Part shown: piece by piece, positions 14,301 to 21,575 of the stretch
Numbering within the stretch: position 1 is the first letter of the stretch
Layout of the letters: each line of letters starts with the position of its first letter
Assembly (NCBI GenBank): GCA_029861825.1
Contig: JAOTYN010000012.1
Span: 1-21,854, forward strand
Direction of reading: 5' to 3'
Source: Cyclobacteriaceae bacterium
Lineage (GTDB): Bacteria > Bacteroidota > Bacteroidia > Cytophagales > Cyclobacteriaceae
Length of the DNA: 21,854 nt
Program-made: the position numbers and the translations under genes
Notes under the pieces: generated by a model
What the model was told of the DNA's origin: nothing
What the model saw: only the letters and a program-made list of their open reading frames with translations
The model's database searches: none

Positions 14301-14695
14301 TTTCCGAAAGGCTACAACTGTACAGCAAATTGGACAATTTGCAATCGGAAGATGAGATCGCCGCTTTTGAGAATGCTTTACAGGACCGTTTTGGGCCACC
14401 TCCCTCGGAGGTGCGTGATCTTATTGAAACCGTACGCCTGAGGTGGTTGGCCCAAGAACTGGGTTGTGAGAAATTAGTGATCAGGAACGAATCAATGAAA
14501 TGTTACCTTTTCCCTTCCACCCACGAAACCTATTATCAATCGCAGGTGTTTGGAAAGATACTGGCCTTTGTAACCGCACGTCCCCGCAGATGTCAGTTGA
14601 AAGAGACTAAAAAAAGAATACTGCTCATGGTGTCCGAGATAGACAGCGTAGACAGTGCATATCGGGTTCTTAAGCAAATTGGTGATACACAATAA
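11339..14695 (+). CDS. mfd: Transcription-repair coupling factor Mfd
   Basis: About 1118 aa, a full-length Mfd. It pushes stalled RNA polymerase off damaged DNA and recruits UvrA. Visible parts, numbered from 11339: a UvrB-like N-terminal module (RLKGLKGS onward, with the beta-hairpin-deficient UvrA-binding region); the CarD-like RNA-polymerase-interaction domain (~431-500, GDYVVHIDYGVGRFAG); the RecG-like helicase with Walker A GDVGFGKT (588-595), DEEQ box (689-692), TATPIPRTL, and QMRGRVGRSN motif VI; and the TRCF C-terminal domain. The TTG at 11318 lies inside a -7 box, so I prefer the TTG at 11339, which leaves a 12-nt leader after the expected transcription start; the ATG at 11381 would cut into the N-terminal module. 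No clear terminator follows the stop. Confidence 0.97.
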   Translation: MELNSFLEKYLRDGMVQTILTHLNTPEPHKLRLKGLKGSQDAVIAAALWSSLEKAQLFVMNDREEAAYFQNDLQSLLPDQEILLYPTSYKKPYQFEEVENANILMRAEILNKISQQTPGDIVLVTYAEALAEKVINKRSLASNTIVLKPGDSREMSELNEQLQDFGFERTDFVYEAGQFSLRGGIMDIYSYANELPFRLEFLGSELESIRTFDPVSQLSVDPLAQISIIPNVQTELTEEKRESFFNFLPAQACLWVKDHQQIIDVAQDCFQKAQKVYDSTLAASAGTSVISSPKLLFETASSIENEINKFHQVEFGNRYHGRAQRTLEFAGEPQPSFQKNFDLMVSEFQKYQTQHYQCYLLADSSIQQQRLRAIFEELDPQLEFEELPLTLRGGYVDHHLRHVCYTDHQLFERFHRYHTKTKYTKSKALTLKELRTLQPGDYVVHIDYGVGRFAGMEKVQVNDKEQEALRLVYRDDDLLYISVHSLHKISKYSGKEGAVPMVNKLGSQEWDQKKKRAKSKVKEIARDLIELYAKRKAAPGFSFSVDGFLQAELESSFIYEDTPDQAKATEDVKSDMITAHPMDRLVCGDVGFGKTEVAIRAAFKCVVNGKQVAVLVPTTILAMQHYRTFTERLSNFPVTVEYINRFKGTKEIRNTLDRVAAGETNILIGTHRMVNRDVRFKDLGLLVIDEEQKFGVSVKEKLKQMKVNVDTLTLTATPIPRTLHFSLMGARDLSIIATPPPNRQPVTTEIHNFDDVVIRDAISFELRRGGQVFFVHNRVANIEEVSNIIHRLVPDARLAIAHGQMEGKRLEKVMLGFIDGQYDVLVSTNIIESGLDIPNANTIIINQAHMFGLSDLHQMRGRVGRSNRKAFCYLLTPPTAQLSSDARKRLSTLEEFTDLGGGIKIALRDLDIRGAGNLLGKEQSGFISDLGFDMYHKILDEAVKELKEAEFKELFASELPEMEPLKARDCSIETDLELLIPDQYVSSVSERLQLYSKLDNLQSEDEIAAFENALQDRFGPPPSEVRDLIETVRLRWLAQELGCEKLVIRNESMKCYLFPSTHETYYQSQVFGKILAFVTARPRRCQLKETKKRILLMVSEIDSVDSAYRVLKQIGDTQ

Positions 14696-14900
14696 TGGCA
14701 GAACCACACAATAAAACCCGGTTCCAGTCGATAATTAAATAGGTGTGTATGATGTGTTATTGATTTTGGCTAAATATCTTACATCAATGGATTTTTAGGG
14801 GCTATTAAATTTAATTTTATATCCCAATAGCGCAAATTGCATGCATTAAAAATAGGAATTGAATTGTTATACAGACATTAAAGGTAAATTTAAACAGGTT

Positions 14901-16103
14901 ATGAAAATTGCGAGTAAACTTCGTGGGCCTATTATCCTGGCTCTTAGCATAGTGTTATGCACTTCCTGTAACAAAATTTTTAAGAAAAATCCCACCGCGG
15001 AAAATCCAGGTGAAGCTAGTACCGCTACCGGTTTGGCCTATAACGAGGATGGAGGATTTCAAGTAAATGACTTCAGTGGTCAACCTGACGGTCCTAACTT
15101 GAGATTTATCGAAGGGGGTAGAATGACTTTGGGATCATTTGAAGAAGATCTTCTTACGACCAGAGACAACCTTGAAAGAACCGTTACAGTAGCGTCATTT
15201 TACATGGATGAAACTGAGGTAGCCAACATTCACTGGTTGGAATATCTTTACTATGTAAAATTAGACTCCACTAGAGAATTTTATGAATCTGCATTGCCCG
15301 ATACTACGGTATGGAAGGGTCAATTGGCTTTCAACGACAGCTACGTAGATCATTATTTACGTTATCCCGGGTTCCGTTATTATCCAGTAGTAGGTGTAAG
15401 TTGGCTACAGGCCAATGACTATTGTAAGTGGAGAACTTCAATGGTAAACCTAAAGCTGGCGGAGGAGTCCGGTTTGGAGGATCTGCCTGCCGAGCAAGGC
15501 GGTCGTATTCCTCTGGAATCCGGTGTAGTACTGCCGGAATACCGACTTCCTACAGAAGCTGAGTGGGAATATGCAGCACAAGCTTTGGTTGGAACCCAGT
15601 GGCTGGATGAAAACCAAACGCACCAAAGAATTTATCCTTGGGATGGACACGCCTTAAGGAATCCTTACGGAAAAGAAATGGGATTCTTCTTGGCTAACTT
15701 TAAAAGAGGCCGTGGTGACTACGCCGGTATCGCTGGAAAGCTAAATGATGGCGCCATGATCACCGCCGGGATCTACGAATATCCCCCCAATGATTTCAAC
15801 TTGTATAACATGGCTGGGAACGTCAACGAGTGGGTACAAGATATTTACCGACCGCTATCCTTCCAGGATGTGGACGATTTGAACCCTATCCGGCGAAACG
15901 GATTGTTGGACCCTGCCGATTATTATGATAGCGAAGGTGGAGAGTCTTTGATCAGTGATCAAGTACGAGTGTACAAAGGCGGATCCTGGAAAGATGTTGC
16001 TTACTGGTTATCGCCCGGTACACGTCGGTTCCTGGAAGAAGATTCCGCTACCGCCACCATCGGATTCCGATGCGCTATGATCCGAGCGGGTAGCAACTAC
16101 TAG
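14901..16103 (+). CDS. gldJ: GldJ-like gliding/T9SS lipoprotein (SUMF1 fold)
   Basis: A 400-aa protein from the ATG at 14901; the upstream TTG at 14859 would bury the signal sequence. The lipoprotein signal ends at Cys23 (LCTSC). After a linker comes the GldJ-type block (ATGLAYNEDGGFQVNDF) and then a formylglycine-generating-enzyme (SUMF1) fold: GGRMTLGS, FYMDETEVANIHWLEYLYYV, YPVVGVSWLQANDYCKWRT, YRLPTEAEWEYAA, NMAGNVNEWVQD and GFRCAMIR at the end. GldJ and GldK/PorK use this fold structurally, not as enzymes. GldJ stabilises other Gld proteins and is needed for gliding and T9SS in species studied; here it probably serves T9SS, consistent with the sorting domain at 1-625. A GldK-type assignment is the main alternative. 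Confidence 0.75.
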   Translation: MKIASKLRGPIILALSIVLCTSCNKIFKKNPTAENPGEASTATGLAYNEDGGFQVNDFSGQPDGPNLRFIEGGRMTLGSFEEDLLTTRDNLERTVTVASFYMDETEVANIHWLEYLYYVKLDSTREFYESALPDTTVWKGQLAFNDSYVDHYLRYPGFRYYPVVGVSWLQANDYCKWRTSMVNLKLAEESGLEDLPAEQGGRIPLESGVVLPEYRLPTEAEWEYAAQALVGTQWLDENQTHQRIYPWDGHALRNPYGKEMGFFLANFKRGRGDYAGIAGKLNDGAMITAGIYEYPPNDFNLYNMAGNVNEWVQDIYRPLSFQDVDDLNPIRRNGLLDPADYYDSEGGESLISDQVRVYKGGSWKDVAYWLSPGTRRFLEEDSATATIGFRCAMIRAGSNY

Positions 16104-16122
16104 AAAGTTTTTATTTACCTTT

Positions 16123-16160
16123 AAAAAAGGCCCTGAAGTAAACACTACAGGGCCTTTTTT
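16123..16160. terminator. Bidirectional terminator between gldJ and comF
   Basis: Perfect 13-bp arms (AAAAAAGGCCCTG at 16123-16135 with 16148-16160) around a 12-nt loop give A- and T-runs on both strands. It begins 19 bp after the gldJ stop. The comF stop codon (16159-16161) reaches into its T-run, so the same hairpin ends comF transcripts. Confidence 0.92.
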
Positions 16161-16854
16161 ATTGATCCTGAGCCAATGCAACAGCGGCTATACTTACCCT
16201 GGCCCCTGCTTGAATAAGGATACGGGCACAAGCCGTGGTGGTAGCTCCCGTAGTCACCACATCATCCAACAGCAGGATCTCGGCATTGGCAACTGATTTG
16301 GATGAGCACAACCCAAATTGATTTTGAGTATTATCGTAACGCTGCCACCGGCTAAGGCCTGTCTGTGTAGAAGCAGCCATAGCCCGGTACAGGCAAGGGT
16401 ACAGTTTCCAGCCGGTACTGTCCGAAATACCTCGGGCAATTTCCATACTCTGATTATATCCCCTTTGCCTTTGCCTCCGGGCATGCAAAGGTACCGGCAC
16501 AATAAGATCAAAGGGCGCAGTTTGTTTCAATATTTCAGCAGCAAACCATTTTCCCAAAGCAAAACCCAGGGACGGCAAATGGTGATATTTTAAAGCATGT
16601 AATAATTGCTGTACGCTGTTTCCCTTGGCGAACTTCAAATAAGCATAGGTCCGGGAAATGGGTAGCAAACCCCAAAATTTTCGGATCAGCAGGGGGCATT
16701 GATCCCGCAAATTCAATTCTCGTGGAAGTCCCAAAAAACAAGGGGTACAAAGAAAAAACTCCTGGGTACATTTTGGTCCTTGGCATAACCAGCAGGGATC
16801 TGGTATGGTTATTTGCCACAAACTTCTGCACATATTATTAATAGTGAAATGCAT
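16159..16854 (-). CDS. comF: ComF family phosphoribosyltransferase-like protein
   Basis: A 231-aa ComF protein of normal length. The N-terminal zinc ribbon has Cys21, Cys24, Cys36 and Cys39. The PRT domain has the PVPLHARRQRQRGYNQS block (~120-136) and the PRPP loop ILLLDDVVTTGAT (193-205). ComF is needed for natural DNA uptake in Gram-positive and some Gram-negative bacteria; its molecular role is unresolved. Two Met codons (1 and 8) could start it; Met1 gives the zinc ribbon about 20 residues of lead. It is transcribed divergently from the 116-aa gene and shares its promoter region. Confidence 0.92.
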   Translation of the reverse strand: MHFTINNMCRSLWQITIPDPCWLCQGPKCTQEFFLCTPCFLGLPRELNLRDQCPLLIRKFWGLLPISRTYAYLKFAKGNSVQQLLHALKYHHLPSLGFALGKWFAAEILKQTAPFDLIVPVPLHARRQRQRGYNQSMEIARGISDSTGWKLYPCLYRAMAASTQTGLSRWQRYDNTQNQFGLCSSKSVANAEILLLDDVVTTGATTTACARILIQAGARVSIAAVALAQDQ

Positions 16855-16879
16855 ATCTTTGAGCTATTAGTCAAAGATC
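16854..16879. promoter_or_regulatory. Face-to-face -7 boxes of comF and the 116-aa gene
   Basis: On the plus strand TATCTTTG (16854-16861) is an exact -7 box for the 116-aa gene. On the minus strand GATCTTTG (16879-16872) is a one-mismatch box for comF. The two cores form an 8-bp perfect inverted repeat (ATCTTTGA / TCAAAGAT) with an 8-bp spacer, so each polymerase would start within the other's promoter. Confidence 0.5.
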
Positions 16880-16903
16880 AGCCCTGTCGGTCTCAATATA
16901 AAC

Positions 16904-17254
16904 ATGTACAAAAAGGATTTGGAACTGGAAAAACATTGGCATGGATTAATGCTTAAATTGCAGGCATGGCTAGGTAAAACACCGGCTGACCTGGAGTCCG
17001 TGCTGTTTCTGATTGGTGTAAACGAACTAGGGCAAGGAGTAAAAGAATTCTCCAAAGAAGAAAAGCAGGACCTAATGCATATTGCCACTTGCAAAGTACT
17101 GAGCCTGTCCGGATTTTATCAACTGGAAGGTCTGGACGAAGCGGGGTGGCCACATTGGAGGTCCATAAAGAAACTCCCCCACTTCGATCTATTAGAGCAG
17201 GAAAAGCTCTTGAAAATGCATATTCTAGAATACTTTGATACGGAATACACCTGA
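16904..17254 (+). CDS. Conserved hypothetical 116-aa protein
   Basis: A small helical cytosolic protein with no signal peptide. Segments are KKDLELEKHWHGLMLKLQAWLGKTPADLESVLFLIGVNELG, a basic-acidic region (KEFSKEEKQDLMHIATCKVL), then GWPHWRSIKKLPHFDLLEQEKLLKMHILEYF. I recognise it as a conserved uncharacterised protein of the phylum but know no function. It is divergent from comF with facing promoters, and a terminator immediately follows, so it is monocistronic. Confidence 0.75.
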   Translation: MYKKDLELEKHWHGLMLKLQAWLGKTPADLESVLFLIGVNELGQGVKEFSKEEKQDLMHIATCKVLSLSGFYQLEGLDEAGWPHWRSIKKLPHFDLLEQEKLLKMHILEYFDTEYT

Positions 17255-17280
17255 GCCTTTTAATTAAAAGGGCTCCTTTT
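17253..17280 (+). terminator. Intrinsic terminator after the 116-aa gene
   Basis: GAGCC-TTTT (17253-17261) pairs with AAAAGGGCTC (17266-17275), with one bulged G and an AATT loop, followed by CTTTTGTTCTTG. The hairpin begins inside the TGA stop. Confidence 0.7.
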
Positions 17281-17364
17281 GTTCTTGTGTCAATGAAAAT
17301 TGATTAATTTAGTTTAGGGGAGAATGGATTGAAACAGATTTGATCCACAGATCGTTATTAATCT

Positions 17365-20300
17365 ATGGCACGTGCTCAGGTTTATGAGGAATTAATTGGC
17401 AAGCTTCGAGCCTATAAAAAGAAGTATTACCAAAATCTACTGATCAAGGGAGTATTACTGGCGCTTGGCAGCGTAGTGACTGGATATCTTTTAGTCAATT
17501 CCCTGGAGTATGGTTTCCGCCTAAGCACACCCATACGGGCAGTATTGTTTTTTGGTTTCCTGTTGGTGATGGGCTGGGCACTTTACCACTGGATGGTAGT
17601 TCCTATGTGGAAACTCTTTACCCTCGACCGCCAGTTGTCCAATGAAGAGGCTGCGCGTCAGATCGGGCGTTATTTTCCCCAAATTCGGGACAAACTATTG
17701 AACACCTTGCAACTGCAACAGCTGAGCGTTGCGGACAATGCTCTGATCCAAGCCAGTATTTCACAAAAGACCCGCGAAGTTTCGGTTGTACCGTTCGTAG
17801 ACGCCATTAACTTTCAGGAGAACCGAAAATACCTAAAATTTTTACTATTGCCGTTGGCAGCGGGAGTGATCATTCTGTTGGCAGCCCCTCAGTTATTTAC
17901 CGAAAGCACTCCCAGAATCATTAACTTCAATAAAACTTATGCACCACAAGCTCCTTTTGAATTTATATTGATCAACGACAACCTCACTGCGTTCAAAAAC
18001 GAGGACTTCAAAGTGGACTTGAATTTTAGGGGCGAGGCAATTCCTAATACCGCATATCTTCGCACCAAGGACCGGCGCATAAAAATGCGAAGAAATGATC
18101 TGGGAACCTTTGAATTTACCTTTACCAAAATCCAAAGCGATGCCGATTTCGAATTTGAAGCAGCGGGTTACGAATCCAGCAGTTATTCTATTAAAGTGGT
18201 CAGCCGGCCTAATTTAAAAGGATTTGATATTGACCTGGCCTATCCGCGGTATTTGCAAAAGCAAAACGAGACCCTTCAAAATACCGGGAACTTAAGGATT
18301 CCGGAAGGAACAGAGATTACCTGGTCGTTCCGGGCATTGGAAACGGAGAGCTTTAAGCTTGCATTTGAAAAAGAACAAGAAGTGCATGAGCTGGAAACAG
18401 TTGATGATCAAGTGTTTAACCATAAAATGCGAGCCCTTTCCAGTGATCGCTACACCTTAGAGCTTCAGAACAAATACAGCCGCAACAAAGAAGAGATCGC
18501 CTATCGTATCGATGTGATCAAGGACAAGTATCCGGAAATCACCCTGGACCAGTTCAGGGATACCACCCTATTCAGTTACATGGTATTTGGAGGTAATATC
18601 AGTGATGACTATGGGTTGTCGCAATTAAAATTGTTCTATGCAATTGAAAAGTCCTCAAAGGATAAAGCGCCTAAAAAATACCAGAGCATCCCCATTGCGT
18701 TAAGAACCAACAACAAGAATCAGAGTTATTTCTTTCAATGGAACATTGACAGTTTGCAGCTGCAACAGGGTGACCAAGTCCAATACTATTTGAGAGTTTG
18801 GGATAACGATGGTGTAAATGGTTCCAAGGGTACCTCCACTGCACAGTATTCATTTAAGCTACCTACCAAGCAAGAGGTAAATGAAGCCCTGGAGAAGCAG
18901 GCGGAAAATACCAAGAATCAAATTGACAAAAGCTTACAGGAGGCTCAAGAGCTAAATAAAAAAATTCAGGAAGCCGAAGATCGACTCAAAACTAAGAAAT
19001 CTCTGGACTGGCAAGACAAAAAACTCTTGGAAGAAATCATGGAGCGTAAGGATGCCCTGAGTAAAGAACTGGAACGGCTTAAGGAGCTTAATAAAAACAA
19101 CAACTTGCAAAAGGAGCGGTTCAATGAATACAGTGAAAGTCTCAAGACCAAGATCGATCAATTGCAACAACTTATGGACGAATTGCTGGATGAAAAGACC
19201 AAGCAGTTATACGAGGAATTGCGCAAGCTTTTAGAGGAACAGCAGAATTCCGATTCCTTTCAGGACCTTCTGGAAGAACTGAACTACAAAGAGCAAAACC
19301 TCGAAGAGGAGTTAGAGCGGACTTTAGAACTATTCAAACGCATGCAGTTTGAACAGCAGTTGGAGGAAACGATATCGGACTTACAAGAGCTGCAGGAAGA
19401 TCAGGAGCAGTTAACTGAAGAAACTGGTGACAAAGAGAATTCTTCTGAGGACTTAGGAGAGCAGCAATCCGAACTTCAAGAGGAGTTTGAGGACCTCAAG
19501 GAGTCACTGGATGAATTGCGGGAGAAGAATCAGGATCTGGAAAACTCACAAATGTTTGATGATACCTTCGAGGAAGAGCAGCAAATAGACCAGGGACTTA
19601 AGGAGAGCCAGGAGCAGTTGCAAAACAATAAAAGGAAAGGAGCACAAAAAGCGCAAAAGAAAGCTTCGGAAAATATGAAGCAACTAAACCAGAAGCTTCA
19701 ACAGATGCAAAGCGGAATGGAGATGGAAATGATGCAGGAGAACCTGGATAACCTACGAGACATTGAGGACAATCTCATCAAGCTTTCGTTCGATCAGGAG
19801 GAGTTAATGAAAGAGTTCCAAAAGATCAATCAAAGCGATCCCCGATTCGTGGAACTATCTCAAGAGCAATTGAAACTTAAGGACGACGCCAAGATCATAG
19901 AAGACAGTCTGTTGTCATTGGCCAACCGGGTCTTTCAAATCAAGTCTTTCGTAACCCGCGAAGTTAAGGAAATGAACGAACACATGGAGCAGAGCTTGGA
20001 TGGCCTAAAGAAGAGAAATCAATCACAATCGCTTAGTAATCAACAACTTACAATGACTTCCATTAATAATTTGGCGTTATTATTAAGTGATGTATTGCAA
20101 CAGATGCAACAAGCTATGGCTCAGGCTCAAGGAGGGAAAGGCAATAAGAGTCAGAAGAACAAACCTGGGTTAAGCAAATTACAGCAAAAGCTAAATCAGC
20201 AAATAGAAGATCTTAAAAAAAGCGGCAAAAGCGGTAGGGCATTAAGCGAGGAATTAGCTAAACTTGCAGCACAGCAGGAAATGATCCGCAAAGCCTTGCA

Positions 20301-20667
20301 GGAAGCCGAGCAGGGTATTAAAGATCTGGAGAAGGCCGGCGAACTGGGCAATCAGGATATCATCGAGAAAATGGAACAAACCGAAACGGATTTAGTAAAT
20401 AAGCAAATCACTACCGAAACCATTAAGCGTCAAAAGGAAATAATGACTCGACTGCTGGAGGCTGAGAAATCCATCAGGGAACGGGAGTTGGACAAAGCCA
20501 GAGAAGCTGAAAAAGCCAATCAAACCGAACCCAAAATCCCACCGGCGTTCAAGGAGTATCTGAAGGCGAAGGAAAAAGAAATAGAGTTGCTGCGTACGGT
20601 ACCATTAAAATTAAATCCTTATTACAAACAAGAAGTTAACGATTACTTTAAACGTATAGGCAATTAA
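17365..20667 (+). CDS. DUF4175 family giant membrane coiled-coil protein
   Basis: An 1100-aa protein typical of the DUF4175 family in Bacteroidota. The N-terminus has two membrane helices (~27-49, ~58-80) and a third near 155-176. Next is a beta-rich, probably periplasmic region (~180-490; for example FDIDLAYPRYLQKQNETLQNTGNLRIPEGTEITW). From ~500 to ~1060 it is almost entirely charged and Gln-rich helix (EEQQNSDSFQDLLEELNYKEQNLEEELERTL, NQLTMTSINNLALLLSDVLQQMQQAMAQAQ), i.e. long coiled coils. It ends with a conserved tail LNPYYKQEVNDYFKRIGN. Function is unknown; a scaffold or stretch-spanning role in the envelope is an inference from shape. The RsbW-like gene follows after 11 bp. Confidence 0.88.
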   Translation: MARAQVYEELIGKLRAYKKKYYQNLLIKGVLLALGSVVTGYLLVNSLEYGFRLSTPIRAVLFFGFLLVMGWALYHWMVVPMWKLFTLDRQLSNEEAARQIGRYFPQIRDKLLNTLQLQQLSVADNALIQASISQKTREVSVVPFVDAINFQENRKYLKFLLLPLAAGVIILLAAPQLFTESTPRIINFNKTYAPQAPFEFILINDNLTAFKNEDFKVDLNFRGEAIPNTAYLRTKDRRIKMRRNDLGTFEFTFTKIQSDADFEFEAAGYESSSYSIKVVSRPNLKGFDIDLAYPRYLQKQNETLQNTGNLRIPEGTEITWSFRALETESFKLAFEKEQEVHELETVDDQVFNHKMRALSSDRYTLELQNKYSRNKEEIAYRIDVIKDKYPEITLDQFRDTTLFSYMVFGGNISDDYGLSQLKLFYAIEKSSKDKAPKKYQSIPIALRTNNKNQSYFFQWNIDSLQLQQGDQVQYYLRVWDNDGVNGSKGTSTAQYSFKLPTKQEVNEALEKQAENTKNQIDKSLQEAQELNKKIQEAEDRLKTKKSLDWQDKKLLEEIMERKDALSKELERLKELNKNNNLQKERFNEYSESLKTKIDQLQQLMDELLDEKTKQLYEELRKLLEEQQNSDSFQDLLEELNYKEQNLEEELERTLELFKRMQFEQQLEETISDLQELQEDQEQLTEETGDKENSSEDLGEQQSELQEEFEDLKESLDELREKNQDLENSQMFDDTFEEEQQIDQGLKESQEQLQNNKRKGAQKAQKKASENMKQLNQKLQQMQSGMEMEMMQENLDNLRDIEDNLIKLSFDQEELMKEFQKINQSDPRFVELSQEQLKLKDDAKIIEDSLLSLANRVFQIKSFVTREVKEMNEHMEQSLDGLKKRNQSQSLSNQQLTMTSINNLALLLSDVLQQMQQAMAQAQGGKGNKSQKNKPGLSKLQQKLNQQIEDLKKSGKSGRALSEELAKLAAQQEMIRKALQEAEQGIKDLEKAGELGNQDIIEKMEQTETDLVNKQITTETIKRQKEIMTRLLEAEKSIRERELDKAREAEKANQTEPKIPPAFKEYLKAKEKEIELLRTVPLKLNPYYKQEVNDYFKRIGN

Positions 20668-20678
20668 AAGCATCCTTG

Positions 20679-21083
20679 ATGAACTCCATAAAAATTGAGA
20701 TCCCATCCCTTACGGAGAATATTCGAATTATTGAGAGCTTTATTGATAACGCTAAAGATGAGTATAATATCGATGATGACATTTACGGCAATATCATGAT
20801 CGCAGTAACCGAATCCGTGAACAATGCTATTCGACACGGCAACGACCGCCAGAACAATAAGAACGTACTGATCACGCTGCATTTGGAGCAGAATATCATC
20901 ACATTCACTGTTCAAGATCAAGGAGAAGGTTTTGACTATGAAAACCTTCCTGATCCCACTTCCCCTGAAAACATCGACAAACCCGGTGGCCGGGGAATAT
21001 TTTTGATGAAGCACTTGGCCGATGAGGTTAAATTCAGGGACGAAGGAAGAATAGTACAATTGAGCTTTTACGTGACTAAGTAG
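20679..21083 (+). CDS. RsbW-like anti-sigma/HATPase_c ATP-binding protein
   Basis: A 134-aa GHKL ATPase, read from the ATG at 20679; the TTG just before it is an unlikely start. Motifs: N box with Glu45 and Asn49 (TESVNNAIRHGN), G1 box DQGEGF (80-85) and G2 box GGRGIF (103-108). The fold is that of RsbW/SpoIIAB serine kinases that bind a sigma factor or phosphorylate an anti-anti-sigma (STAS) protein. No STAS protein, phosphatase or sigma gene is adjacent, so the partner is unknown. It sits 11 bp after the DUF4175 gene and its stop overlaps the ybeY start, consistent with one operon. To my knowledge this order (DUF4175, HATPase, ybeY, mnmG) recurs in the phylum. Confidence 0.88.
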   Translation: MNSIKIEIPSLTENIRIIESFIDNAKDEYNIDDDIYGNIMIAVTESVNNAIRHGNDRQNNKNVLITLHLEQNIITFTVQDQGEGFDYENLPDPTSPENIDKPGGRGIFLMKHLADEVKFRDEGRIVQLSFYVTK

Positions 21084-21493
21084 TGATCGAATTCTTTTGC
21101 GAGCACATTGAATTTCAACCTCCTAACCCCAATGAACTAAAGGACTGGCTTTCTTCGGTAGTACGAAGTGAAGATCACAAACTAGGGGACACCAATTACA
21201 TTTTTTGTGATGATCAATACCTGCTGAAGCTAAACCAGGACTATCTGGGTCACAATACCTATACCGATATCATTACCTTTGACCATAGCGAAATTCCCCA
21301 GCAGGTTTCCGGTGATATTTATATTAGCATTGAACGGGTTCAGGATAATGCCCGAAAGTTCATGACCGATCCTCAAGAAGAGCTTAAACGTGTCATGGTA
21401 CATGGTTTACTCCATTTACTGGGCTATGACGACCAGTCCCCAGAACAGCAGCAAGAAATGCGAAAAAAAGAGGAAGCTTACTTATCTTTGTAA
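21083..21493 (+). CDS. ybeY: Endoribonuclease YbeY (16S rRNA maturation)
   Basis: A 136-aa YbeY starting at a GTG that overlaps the TAG stop of the upstream gene (TAGTG). It is a zinc metalloprotein needed for 3'-end maturation of 16S rRNA and ribosome quality control. The fold shows NYIFCDDQYLLKLNQDYLGHNTYTDIITFDHSE and the metal motif HGLLHLLGYDD. Two of the three canonical ligands, the two His, are present; the usual third His (HGxLHLxGYDH) is Asp. From memory, other members of the phylum also lack His here, so this is likely lineage-typical rather than inactivating. A TATCTTTG box overlaps its last codons (21483-21490) and might help transcribe mnmG, but no -33 element matches. Confidence 0.94.
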   Translation: MIEFFCEHIEFQPPNPNELKDWLSSVVRSEDHKLGDTNYIFCDDQYLLKLNQDYLGHNTYTDIITFDHSEIPQQVSGDIYISIERVQDNARKFMTDPQEELKRVMVHGLLHLLGYDDQSPEQQQEMRKKEEAYLSL

Positions 21494-21500
21494 TTCTGAA

Positions 21501-21516
21501 TGTTCCACGTGGAACA
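21501..21516. promoter_or_regulatory. parS site 1
   Basis: TGTTCCACGTGGAACA, a perfect 16-bp palindrome of the chromosomal parS type bound by ParB/Spo0J (consensus TGTTNCACGTGAAACA and close variants). Symmetry extends to 22 bp (21498-21519). It is 7 bp after the ybeY stop. Confidence 0.88.
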
Positions 21517-21542
21517 TTCAAGTGATCCAATGACAAAGAAAG

Positions 21543-21558
21543 TGTTCCACGTGGAACA
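21543..21558. promoter_or_regulatory. parS site 2
   Basis: A second identical 16-bp TGTTCCACGTGGAACA. Symmetry extends to 24 bp (21539-21562). Its centre is 42 bp, four helical turns, from the centre of the first site, and it ends 17 bp before the mnmG ATG. Confidence 0.88.
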
Positions 21559-21575
21559 CTTTAAATATTTAATCG

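Noticed and set aside
14859..14900. TTG start giving 14 extra residues to the GldJ-like protein
   Set aside because: It would place a polar stretch before the lipoprotein signal; the ATG at 14901 gives a standard signal ending at Cys23.
17341..17351. Single DnaA-box-like word (TGATCCACA) before the DUF4175 gene
   Set aside because: One isolated word with a mismatch is expected by chance in this base composition.
20676..20678. TTG start for the RsbW-like gene
   Set aside because: An ATG follows immediately and fits the domain start.
21498..21562. The two palindromes as terminator hairpins for ybeY
   Set aside because: No T-run follows either one and both match the parS word exactly, including its centre CACGTG.
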